Shown: positions 51,019 through 62,438 of the stretch, one piece after another | Layout: every line of letters begins with the position of its first letter | Numbering within the stretch: position 1 is the first letter of the stretch | Assembly: GCA_016758965.1 (NCBI GenBank) | Contig: JAEPRB010000009.1 | Location: 62,001-126,000, forward strand | DNA: 64,000 nucleotides | Source: Circinella minor | Taxonomy: Eukaryota; Mucoromycota; Mucoromycetes; Mucorales; Lichtheimiaceae | Reading direction: 5' to 3' | Notes under the pieces: generated by a model | What the model was told of the DNA's origin: nothing | The model's database searches: none | What the model saw: the letters and a program-made list of their open reading frames with translations, nothing else | Position numbers and translations under genes: made by a program

Positions 51019-51866
51019 AATCATTATACCCATACAGCACAATAATTGGTCTACAATAATCATCAATCTCAAGTGCATACACATATTCATCCATTACAAC
51101 CTTCAATAACAAAGCGTCTTATAAATTTGACTCCTTTAAATTGATGAACATCAACATCGATCTTATTCAAATGCATCAAACTTATTTTTTCGATTATACC
51201 TCAATATTTGGTTGTAATAGGGGGTTTCAAAAATGAAAAAATCGATTTTTGAAACCCCCAATTATACACATATGAATGTAACAAAAAACTTATCTATCCT
51301 GTTCTTCATATTATAATCAAAAATGTAATAATATATAAATAGTAGTATATGTGTTTATTTTTATTATAAAAAGGTGGTTTTGTCATGTTATAATCTACGT
51401 ATATAAAATCAGTGGTTTTCGTGAACACACAAAAAAAAACAGATTTTTTACAAACAGACATATAACTATATATAGTGACTAATTTTAAGGACTTGAAATG
51501 GAATTTGCTAGGACTTGGACGGAATTCGAACGGGGACTTGTTGGCATTGGCTTTCTTCTTTGTCGTGGTGCACTCTTCCATTACGCCGGGGCACGAGGCC
51601 CTCGAAAGAAAGAAGCAAGTCAACCTTGTACTGTATTTAGTGTAATTGTTCAACTCCTAAACTTCAATAACCGACACGGAAGTTTTATATCGAGAAGGCC
51701 CGCAGATTCCCATAAATGGCAAATAATGATATGATGTACTTGAAAAAGAAGTGTTTTTTATTTTTTTTGCTAAATGATTATTTCCTTTTAATGATCTTAC
51801 CATATAAAATAAATAAGAGGTCACATTACACTAAATATGTCCCGCCCTCATCCATCATTCTAGAAA

Positions 51867-51903
<37 letters not shown>

Positions 51904-52116
51904 ATCTGGGAATGACTAATCAAAGATATTCTTTTTTTACTTGTAACATAATAGAAGTGAAGATAACGCTTATCTTTTCTATTTGAATTTGTATTATAAT
52001 ATCTAAATAGAATTAGTGTGATTTGAAAATTTATATATAATATTTATTCATATATTGATTAAAGTGATATGCTCCTATGACGATATATACTTAGCCTATC
52101 AATCTCATTAAATTAG
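51019..52116. other. Intergenic, with hairpin and GC-richer island
   Basis: Holds the 40-nt perfect hairpin at 51220-51259, a GC-richer island at about 51495-51620 of unknown origin, and a TA repeat at 51872-51897. No gene was accepted. Confidence 0.4.
51220..51259. repeat. Perfect 15-bp inverted repeat (hairpin)
   Basis: GGGGGTTTCAAAAAT and its exact reverse complement are separated by 10 bases. The G5/C5 ends are striking in AT-rich DNA. It could be a minimal palindromic element or an RNA hairpin. Confidence 0.8.
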
Positions 52117-52266
52117 AAAGCCTATCAGCAAAACACGGTGTCTGTTGTTGGCAACAAAGAAAAGAAAGAAATTGCGGTGCCACGTTACGCAAAAAACGTA
52201 CTTTTACGTCGTACTGAATCCATCAAATTAACACTAAAAAAGATCAACCGTGCGCATTTTATCTAA
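52117..52266 (+). pseudogene. Orphan 3'-terminal exon, unidentified
   Basis: After a good acceptor (AAATTAG) an open frame of 49 codons runs to a TAA. It reads as a basic, well-mixed peptide (VVGNKEKKEIAVPRYAKNVL, then SIKLTLKKINRAHFI). No upstream exon was found. It may be a relic or the end of a short-exon gene. Confidence 0.3.
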
Positions 52267-54190
52267 GGCTTTTCAAAAACAGATACTCATAACACACGAA
52301 CACACACACAATAATATTATAGTTATATATAATTTTAGAGTATCATTTTCAATCTTGCTTTACATCATGAATAAATTTATTAAATTATATATATATATGA
52401 AATTGTCTTAGACCGATATATTAACTTTGTGAAATTAGTTTCATTACGATTCATAATAAATATGTAGCAATTACGTAATAGGATAATCGTGGAACCTCTT
52501 ATTCTAACACAGTACTAGAAATATATATAGTCGAAGCCAGAGTAATGTTATTAGTGAATTCATTGACGAATCAACAAGTGCTACGTTTTTCTTTGTATTT
52601 TTTATATTCTTTGGCTCCCTACATGATGTTCTTTGTTGTTGCTCTCCAAATCATTTGCAACCCATGAGCTACAAACTTTTGGCCTAAACGGTGCTGTAAA
52701 GATATTTTCGTCACAAGTTGAGTTTTGCCTTTCGTTTTTTTAGAAATGTATAATGCCAACATGTAAGCTTTGAAAAAACCACCTTTCATAATGAAAAGTC
52801 ACTGTTTCTATGATATTTCAGTAAAACAAAAGAAAAAGTACAAATCCCCATTCCTTGTCATTGAGTATAGAAGAAAAGGAAAAAAAAAAGAACGGGCGTC
52901 TGCTGCGCACATAGACCCTTTTGAACTTTATACGAGTGTAATTGATTACAAAATACTGCTCTACTTTATGTTTAAAAAGAATCCGAGGGGGGGGGGGTTG
53001 GGGGGAGGAAAAATAAAAAGCTAATTAAATTGTATATTGATTTTTGTTTTGTAGTTTTTATCTCTTCATGATGCCTAGAGCATTGACATTTTATGCTACT
53101 AGAATAGGCTATTAACAAGCAATATAAATTACACAAGTCAAGCTTTTTTTTATTCAAATTAGAAAATTTCATTGTCCTTCTACTTCTTGTGTCCGACTAA
53201 TATAATCCATTGAACATTGATCAAGTGTTTAAAAATGGTTAAATAACAAACTATCCTGTCTAGTAGTAAATCATTTTGTATGACTGTATGTGCATTGGTG
53301 ACCCACAGTTCCTCATATTTTCTATTCACGTGGTTCTAATATAATGCATACACTGGAACAATGAAATTAAAAATAAAAATAACAACCAGTGTTTAGCAAA
53401 GAAAATAAAAGGCTTCCCTTCAGTAAAATAAAAGAGAATTTGATTACATATATATATATATATATATATACATTATATTCTCTATTCTTAAAATAATATC
53501 AGTAAAAAGGATGTTTAAAACAATTGATGCTCGAATGGTATTAATAATAACTTTATATTGCTTGAATAATAACATCATAGTAACAGTTGTCATATACATG
53601 CAACTATATTGATACGTAACATTAATTAAAAAATTAAATGAGTGAATGAATATTAAAAAACATTATGGTCTATGATTGGTGCCTTGGTGTGTCTCTTTGT
53701 GGATTCATCAAATACAAACTAGTTGTTTTTTCCAAACTACGTAGAAAATTACTACCTATACTAAAATATAAAATCCTACCTGAAATAGTAATAAAGAGAA
53801 GAGTTGATTGTTATGTAGTAATTATAATTATAATGATATTTTTTTTTACTTCAACAATTTTAGAAAAAGGATAATTAAACAATGATAACCATCACTAGTA
53901 GTAGTATTAATAAAATAAAAAAAGTGGGATTACATTTCTAAAAATAGTGAATTTCCGAGCTTATTACACTACTGTCAAGAATGATCAATAATGAAAGTGT
54001 ACTGTGTTGCTTTATGCGTGAAGTGAGCTAATACCTTCCTGTTTATCATTGAAAAATATACTTGATTTGACCATAGAAGCATATAAATATTTATATTTTC
54101 ATTTAGTTGCCTCTTTTCTTTATTTTCGCATTCTTTCCAATAGTTTTTAATTTATCGTTTATTTTTTTCATATTTTTCTTATTATCTATA
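52267..54190. other. Intergenic, no recognised gene
   Basis: AT-rich DNA with a G9 run near 52987, a TA repeat at 53448-53470 and a TATAAATATTTATA box near 54083, about 108 bp before the next start codon. No gene seen. Confidence 0.4.
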
Positions 54191-55793
54191 ATGGCTACTT
54201 TATCAAATTCCGATACGTATTTAAACTCTCTACCTCATGACCGTTATGATGAAGAAGACATAGAACATATGGATCGTATTTCATCGCATCCAACGCGTGA
54301 AACTACTCTTAATATGTTTCGAAGACGAACCAACATAGAGCAACAAGACACAGCTACTACTAAAACTACTACTTCAAGATTTTCCCAACAAGAAAAAACG
54401 GAAGCTTTATCTCGATCACCTATTGAATCAAAAGCGACCCCCTATCATTCTTCTTTGAATATACCGAAGTTTTCCTCTACTTTACCATCAAGAGCCTCTT
54501 CTATGGCTGCATCATCAAATAACCAACAGAAGCCACGGCTACGTAGATCCACAACAAACTTCTACAATCGATGTCAACAGCCAGCTTCTGCAATACCACA
54601 ACATCAGACTATCCCTGAAACTGAAGTGGATAATTATAATGAAGAAGAAACGGAGACTTATAAAGGTAAATAAATATTACTATCTATACTATGTACAAGA
54701 TAAAAAAAACAAGTGCTTACCTACTGGTAATTTTATTTTTAATAGATAATATAGAATTATTAAATACAGAATCTTTACCACATTTTTCATCATCTATATC
54801 TTCATTAGACAGAAGAGTATCAACTACAACTATCAGAACAAATGAAACATTACGTTCATATGGGACTGAATCAACCATACCAACAACTATGTCAAATATT
54901 TTGTGTGAAAAACCAAATGGTATGTTATTACAATGTACAAAGTATTTTTTTTCTTTTGATATTATTATTTATTTCAAAATACAGTTAATAACTACAGTAT
55001 TAGTAAAACTCTAATAGTGATAGTATGCAAAGTGAAAATTTATATTAATTTATATTTTTTTTTTGATTTAAAATAGAGGACATCATACTATCAACTGATT
55101 TACCATCAAGTGCGTGTATATATATATAGTATTCTCTTTTTGTTGGTAGAAGAACGAGGGGATAGTGTATATTAACATTATTACAATTTATACGTAGGTA
55201 CAGAAAAGGTATCGGTAGATCAAAATATATTATTTTATCAAGCTATACCACGAACAACTTTGGAAAAAGGAAAATGGGTGAAAGATCAATTTTTTACCGC
55301 ACATAGTGAATCTGAATTTTCTAAAAACGATGTTCAAGAGTAAGTGTATTATATATTTTTTTATAATAGATGTGAAGTAAAAGCAGTGATAGATCATTTT
55401 TTCACTATTAGATATATATATCCACCTTTGTTTCTCATACTGTATCTTTTTTTTTTTTTTTGATAATTATATAATAGAACGACCCCATGGCTTACTACCT
55501 TACATCAATATATTGAACATTCTCAGAAAGAAATTTTGACCAAAGAAAAGGAACTTTTGGAATTACGTAAAGAATTAAAATTATTGGAAAAGGTTCAAGC
55601 ACAAGCTCAAGAAAAAATAAATTTACATCATACTAAAGAAGATCATAATGATGAAAAAATGGAAAAGAATCATGATAAACAAGTTAATAATAAGGAGCGT
55701 TCGAAAGAAAAGTTATTTCTTAGTCTTCGTAAACAAGCCGTTAATTGTATTAATAATATTGCAAGTGTAAGAAGAAAAAAATCATTTCAATAA
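54191..55793 (+). CDS. Hypothetical coiled-coil protein (379 aa)
   Basis: Five exons, 54191-54665, 54746-54919, 55077-55109 (33 nt), 55198-55339 and 55478-55793, all in consistent phase. The first 240 residues are Ser/Thr-rich and probably disordered, with a basic patch KPRLRRSTTNF. A middle segment has LEKGKWVKDQFFTAHSESEF. The last exon encodes a long charged helix (KEILTKEKELLELRKELKLL, then EKVQAQAQEKINLHH) typical of a coiled coil, and ends in a basic RRKKSFQ. I chose the ATG at 54191 because the in-frame upstream ATG at 54107 would add a run of Phe/Ile from the T-rich leader. No family recognised. Confidence 0.8.
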
Positions 55794-56555
55794 TACGTAA
55801 TAACAGCAAAAATTTTGTCATTGGGTACTGCTATCGATCTATAGTACTACAAAATCAAGTAAATCAAAAGAACATGAGTACGTAATAATACTATAGATAC
55901 GTATAATTTAATAAATATGTATATCAAATTCAGTAATTTAGAAAAAGAACACAATTGTATGAAAAATCATTATTGAAATAATAAATAGTAATAAATCAAG
56001 TTCTCCATTTTTTTTTTGTATGCTGTTTGTTGTATTAAAAACCATTATATATTAAAAATCATGTATATTAATCCCTTTCATTTACAAGTTACATAAGTCA
56101 ACTCACAACATCCAATAGAAAGATATACTGAATGTAAAAAAAAAAAAATTATAATAATCATGATAATTAATTTTTTATGTGCGTAAGTAAACAAATATAA
56201 AATAAAATAAAATTGTAGATGTATCTGTAATTATTATATGTAAAAGAAAACTGTTTCGTGTATATAACAGCAAAATAAACTTTATTTTTTGAGAATCAGG
56301 GTCAGGTACTTGTATCAATGATTTAAAGAGAAAAATAACCATTGACCATGTGTTCACTATCTTAGGCTATGATGTACACCATCTATGACGCAAACAAGGA
56401 GAAGAGGGGATATAAAAAAAGGGACAGAATACGTAGTGGAAATCAAAAGGTAAATCGGGAATATATAACAGTGGTAATAACCACAGGGTGTATATATATA
56501 TATATATAAATAATTTGAACAAGTGTATAAATATATAGGAAAACAAAAAATATTT
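55794..56555. other. Intergenic between convergent genes
   Basis: 3' UTRs with poly-A/T stretches and a TA repeat near 56491-56507. No gene seen. Confidence 0.4.
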
Positions 56556-56879
56556 TTAGCACATTTGGTCAATAGCAAAACAGAAACATATAGCTGCCAA
56601 ACTATAAATATAGTATAAATATAATTGTTTAGTGAACCAAAAAATAAAAAACACTTTCTTTTGAATGATGAACCTATATTATATATATTTCTCTTACCAT
56701 GCCCAACAACATGAGCAATCGCAACAAGAACTATCTTCTTGTTGGGGTGCTTCTTGTTGAATAACAATCGTTTGTGGTGGAGGTTGTGGTTGATAATAGC
56801 CTTCAGGAGGAGGTTGTGAATATAATGGTTGACCATCTTGACCATAGCCATCTTGTGGAGGAGGATAATATGATGACAT
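56556..56879 (-). CDS. CYSTM-type cysteine-rich small protein (75 aa)
   Basis: Two exons on the minus strand, 56879-56698 and 56601-56556. The N-terminus is Pro/Gln/Tyr-rich (PPPQDGYGQDGQPLYSQPPP). Read without splicing the ORF would end CCWAW, but a clean donor (TG|GTAAGA) and an acceptor (TTTATAG) join it in frame to CLAAICFCFAIDQMC and a stop. This gives EDSSCCDCSCCWACLAAICF, a typical CYSTM module: a Cys-rich segment that is also one short membrane helix. CYSTM proteins are tail-anchored and linked to stress tolerance or plasma-membrane function in yeasts and plants; the role here is inferred. Confidence 0.8.
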
Positions 56880-57686
56880 TTCTTTTTTTTGGTTAAGTGG
56901 TGATGAGAAAGGTTTTTCGTATATTTTTATATAAAGAGGTACGTATATGCAAAAGATTTTTAATAAGAATAAACAAAAAAGAAGTAAAAGAATATAATTT
57001 TGATGTTCATTCCGTACAAAACAATTTATCCTTTTTATATGTTTTTCTTTGTTGTATATACAAAATAAACAAGTTAAAAACAATATCCTATTTACCGTCA
57101 AGATAATTGTTCATCATGGTACTGTTTTATTATTATAATATATTGTGACACTAAAACTCAACATTTAAAACTTTTTGTTATTGCTTGGCTTTTTGAAATT
57201 TCTGTTCCGAATAAACCGAGTTCTGCAATGCAGGGTTTGGATTGGGGGGGGGGAGCAAAAGAAACCCGAATAAACTTTTTTTATAATGTATCAAAAACCT
57301 TTTTGAAATCTTGGCAATAAACAACAGCTATATATATTACATATGAAATCACAAACAGAAAAAAAAATTGCACTGTCTATTATATACATTACTCAACAGG
57401 AAAAAAAAATAGCGAAGAAAAGAGTGAGAGAGATGCAATTTTTTTTATTTATTTAGAAGGATGCACAATGATTTATATATACAAGTGGAAGCGACGGCAA
57501 AAGGGGAAAAGACAACGTCGTCACTTGGGAAAGAAAGAGAAAAGAGCTATATATTTTATACAAGTATATCACCTTTTTTTTTGTTGGTTTGATGTTGATA
57601 TGATAATTTGTACCGCTTGTTTATGAATGATTATGTATATGAGTTGGAATAAAAAAAAATTGAGTCGGTTGATGTTTTTGTTTTTT
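56880..57686. other. Intergenic between tandem minus-strand genes
   Basis: Upstream region of the CYSTM gene and 3' UTR of the channel gene. It has a G10 run near 57245 and otherwise A/T-rich sequence. No gene seen. Confidence 0.4.
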
Positions 57687-60600
57687 TTATGGTGAGTTTC
57701 TTATTATTGTATCATCAATTGTCGTAATTTCATTATTTGTTACTGTTGTAATACGAGTAGTGGTACTAGTATTATAAACACTTGGATCAGAATGACGGCG
57801 TTGTTGAACAAGAGGACGAATGGGCGGAGAGCGTATTGCATCTGAATAAGTCGGTAATTCGGGAGATAGAGGTGTGGTTGGTGTCAATAATGGAGCAGGC
57901 TGTAAATAGCGTTGTGCATCCCTTCTTTGTCTCCATTCTTCTACTATCCCAGACTTCCGTCGTGCTTCAAATGATTCTGATGGATTTAAAATTAATGACA
58001 GTGAAGGTGCAGAAGGTGGTGGACCTTGATCTTCTTGTTCCTGTTGATCTTGATGTTGTTGAATCATCATTTTTTCATTATGTATCGATGAAGCTGGTAT
58101 AATAATACTATCATTAATATTGTCAATAAAACCAAGTTCAGAAGGACGTTGTTGTAGTCGTGGACCATGGCAACAAGGACAATATTCATTTTCTTGGTAT
58201 TGATCATATGTGTAATAATCGTCGGTTACTGTATGGAATGTGACAGATCGATTTTCCACTGGATCGTGCAAGACAACATGAAAGTTTGGATTGGTGGGAT
58301 ATAAACCGAAAGGTTGTTGCTGGTTATTGTTGTTATTGTTGATGTCACTGTTACTATCGTTCTCGCTATGGCTACTATTATTATTGCTGCTACAACTACT
58401 GTTGTTGTCACTGCTGCTATTACTATTGTCATCATTCGAGAATGAGGGTGCTGATTGTTGTTGATGTTGTTGCTCTTGATAATTAGGATATATCTGTGTC
58501 AATAGTGAACGCATATCATCATGAATCACTGGCATTAAATAAGTGTGGTTAAGAAGTGGATTTCGATACTGATCTTGTAATAAAGCTGTGCACGTTGGTT
58601 TTTCGCCTTGTTCTCCTTCTTGATCCTCTTCTTCATCTTGAGAGGGTGCCAATACTTCACGAGAAGTCAAACGTTTTAAACGACGACCGTACCACCACAT
58701 AAAAATCAAGGTAAATATGGGTAAAGGTATAATACCAAGACCTTGTTCATAACCACCCTTGAGCAAAAGCAACAAGAAGCTTACCAATTGGAACACCACA
58801 GTCGAAGTCAATGTAGAATGCAACACAGTTGGCCAAATGCGTCCACCACTTTCAACCTTGGTAATATAAATATACATCAACATATATTTATAAACAAAGG
58901 ACGACGTGACAAAATAGACCAATGCAAAAGGCAAGACCAAGGGAGCTGTTGAAGAATATACCAAAGCAATTGTAAAGAAAAACAAGACAATATTATAGTT
59001 CAACGCAAAGTCGAAATTGGGAGGCATAGCCAATTTTTTGAATCGTCGAGGTGTCAATCGCATAAAATATTTTCGTAACGTAACAGCTAAAACAGGCATG
59101 ACTTGAACTAATTCCAATGAAACACCAAAGGCACGGATACAGTATAAATTGATCCAAAAAGAAGAAACGTCTGACATGTTTTTGGCTAATTGAGCCACAT
59201 ATTCCGTAATATATTCGTCACCCAAGATCCCGTCCAAGACTAATTGGCGCAATTGACCGTATAAGCTGATAAACATGGAGGAAATAGTGAAAATTAACAA
59301 GTGATTAATTAAAAAGAAAATGTATAACATGGATAAAGTTCTTCCATCCCGTGTGGTTCGTGTCAAGTAGCCTTGTTTCATGGCAATATATCGAAAGAAG
59401 TGAGGGAGAATGTAAAATAAAAATCCCATAGTCAAGGGAGTAATGTAAGCTTGAACAAGACCAATAACGAAAGAATGTTGTTCAATCATAACTCGGGACT
59501 CTGGATACATACGAATCATATTGACTATATTGGATAAAGCTGATAGAATGGCAACTAAATAATAGAAATAAAAAATGATACATTGTCAATCTCGAGCCAA
59601 AAAAACTATTAATAATATCATATTCCATACTACTTGTTCTGATTGGCCATATAGAAACTAGAAGAAATACTTACTTGGAATTAACCAAGCAAACATAAAA
59701 GAATAAAATACGCCTCGACCAAACCATATTTTAAGGTTACGCAATGCTTGAGGAATGGACATATTTGGCCAAACGATATCTTTCGCAGGTGGAGAAATAC
59801 ATACTCTTGTGGCAGACAAAAATGATTGTTTACGTTTAAATTCTTTTAATGCATTGTTTGCACTATGTATATTACGAAATGTCACCCAACCATAATCCAT
59901 ACGTGATTCTTTTTCTGTAGTTGAATTTAAACGTATCATTCGATTCAAGTCACTGACTTGTTTTGTATAATATTCTATAGCATCCTTATTGTTCTCGGCA
60001 AGTCTTTCTTGATGAAAAAATAGGCAAAACGGGAATCGATCCTTCCAATTACGGATAACTGGTCTTTTTTTGTGACCCGGTTCACCTATTGAAATAATTT
60101 TTGTTATTTAGCAATGTACTTTATTTATCTTCCAACCCGCTGACTTTGTATGTATATATACATGTGTGTGTTTGTTTGTGTTCCATCTTACAATTCCCGC
60201 CACATTAGAGTGGCTGGTCCTTTTTTTTTTTTGGGTACACATCCCCAACCACATATACACATATATACATATCAATCATAAGGTTCGCTCCTCTTACGCT
60301 ATTTTGAAAACAACAAAAAAGCTCAGAATTTATGTACTTTTTTTTTTTACCTTTTGCATAAGCAGCTAAAGCTTCTTCTAGGTGATACACCGCATCACGA
60401 TAATGTTGTACCAAGTCAAGAAGCTTTGAATTTTGCCGACCCAACCAAACTTGCTCCATCGGATATCGAATACCGTGATGAGATTCCAGCCACGATTTAA
60501 AATCAATGTCTGAGCGTGATGCATGTGGAGGAATACTGGATATCAATAATGATCGTGATGATAAATTATAAGCGGGAGAACGATAAAACTTCTTACGCAT

Positions 60601-61621
60601 TTCAATGTAATCATTCGTTGCCCGATGTAAATAAAAAACGACCACTAGAGTAAAAAGCCAAGTAGAAAGAACAGGAGACCAATACCATGATTGATCAGGA
60701 TCTTGAACTTCTTGACCTCCACGAAAGTTTATACCCGAAATTGAAAGAAATCCAATATCAAATGAAACAGGTGGCCAGTCGCTAAGTATATTTATGTGTG
60801 TTTTGGTGTAACCAAGAGACCCGAAAAAAAAAGAATCGGTTACCATCATATTTTTTTTGTAAGTAAGAAAAAAAAAGGCTTACCCAGTAATTTTTGTAGC
60901 AGCAACGTTAATTGGCATGAGAATAGTTATTGCAATAATTGTTAATACAATTAAAATGTTGCGTAAAGTTCGCATAAACCTCAAATAAAGTACAGCATCA
61001 TAACCAATACCGTCGATAAGAAACTCATCCGAAACTTTTGCGAGTTGTTTTAACCAATCACTCCATCCGAGCTCAGCATGTTTGGTGTTACTGTTGTTAC
61101 TGTTGGTTGTAGTAGTGGCGGGTGAATTATTATTATTATGATTATTATTATTGTTACTATTATGGTTATTATAACGGGTATGATGATTATTACTATTCTC
61201 GGTTCTATATACGTGTAATAATTTTTTTTTTTTGTTGAGTCTCTTTATTCTTTTTTTTTTTTTTTTGGCTCGAGTGTGAAGGTGCGTTTTGGGTATTTGA
61301 ACATATATATATATATTTATTTAAAGGACGTGTTTTTTACTAACGAAAATGAAAAAAAATGCTTTATTTTATAATAAGATATTCTTTTACTATTATTTAC
61401 CGAGTTACTATTGTTGGTGATGATAATGCTGTAGTTCTAGATGCCGATGAAGAACGTATATTCGTAGGATATGCCAAAAAATGTCGAGGTCGTAGGTAAC
61501 TAACACATAATATAACGACGATGGATATAACAACATTTATAACCAACTGTGTCGCCATCGATTTAAGTGTCATATGTGCATCTTCCTCTGCTTGTTCTCG
61601 CAGAGCATCGTAAACTTCCAT
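57687..61621 (-). CDS. CSC1/OSCA/TMEM63-type channel (1083 aa)
   Basis: Putative osmo- or mechanosensitive cation channel of the plasma membrane. Exons on the minus strand: 61621-61401, 61204-60884, 60781-60351, 60085-59675, 59554-57687; phases agree. An N-terminal TM (TQLVINVVISIVVILCVSYL, then RPRHFLAYP) is followed by an Asn/His-rich loop and GWSDWLKQLAKVSDEFLIDG. Next come TMs near IVLTIIAITILMPINV and LFTLVVVFYL, then a long cytosolic RRM-like domain (RSLLISSIPPHASRSDIDFK to YGWVTFRNIHSANNALKEFK, then PPAKDIVWPNMS). The RSN1_7TM core follows (PLTMGFLFYILPHFFRYIAM; PVLAVTLRKYFMRLTPRRF). A 300-residue Ser/Asn/Gln-rich cytosolic tail closes it. Starts upstream of 61621 would add low-complexity sequence. 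Confidence 0.92.
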
Positions 61622-62438
61622 GTATTGATGAAAGAAAGAGAAAAAGTATTGAAAGATTTCTTTCTTTTTTACCGTGTAAAAAACAGAAAAAAAAAGTTGA
61701 GGAGATAAAAAAAAGGTAAAAGAAGAAGGAAAACGGTAAACCAAAAAAATAAAATAAAAAAAGAAGTCTGGGTTTTTTTTTTCGTTGTTACAACAACACA
61801 TACACACAGGTGAGAAACACTTTTTTTTTGTTGCCATGTAAACTAAGTATGTCTCCAGTCTCCGCTACAAAAAAGTGTTATGCTTCTTTTTTTTTTTTTC
61901 AAAAGAAAACACATGATCCGGTTACTTTGGACTATTATTATTATACATAAAATTTATTATAATGGATTATATATATATAAATATATATATAAATAATAAA
62001 TGATGTCAAAAATTCAATCTATTATTTTTTGTTGTTTTTATTATTATCCACCATGCATTATTATTGATTATCGTAATTAACAATAATAAAACACATCAAT
62101 TTTTATAAAGAGGTTGATGCCCACGAAAAAAAAAAGAGATTAAGATGTCTTATCAGGAATAAAAATAAAATAACAAAATGGAAGCTTAGAGTTAAAAAAG
62201 AAAAAAAAAAGAGAAACCCCGCCAACCCAAATTTCTAGTAGGCAAAAGGCACAACTTTTACTCACACTCAACCCTTTTTTTTTTCGGCATCGTAAAATAA
62301 TAATAATAATAAAAAACAAAATTAGACCTCTTCTTCTTTTTTCTTCTTTTATCTCCACATTTTTTTTTCTTTTTCTTTTTTTTAAAAAAATAAGCTAAAC
62401 TTCTGTTCTTTTTTTCTTTCCTTTTTATTATTATCTTT
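61622..62438. promoter_or_regulatory. Divergent promoter of channel and zinc-cluster genes
   Basis: About 820 bp between head-to-head starts. AT-rich, with a TATATATATAAA-like repeat near 61966-61996 and a CT-rich leader at 62330-62425 before the plus-strand start. No gene seen. Confidence 0.45.

Noticed and set aside
51480..51610. tRNA gene on the minus strand
   Set aside because: A B-box-like GTTCGAATTCC is present, but the flanking arms do not pair and no anticodon or acceptor stem can be formed.
54107..54190. Longer N-terminus (hydrophobic leader) for the coiled-coil protein
   Set aside because: The extra residues come from the T-rich leader after the TATA box; the ATG at 54191 is the more likely start.
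60205..60350. Extension of the channel exon past 60351
   Set aside because: The reading continues only into intron sequence; a clean GTAAAA donor and the next exon in phase fit better.
61622..61837. Longer N-terminus for the CSC1-type channel
   Set aside because: The upstream in-frame stretch is Phe/Lys low-complexity; family proteins begin shortly before the first membrane segment.
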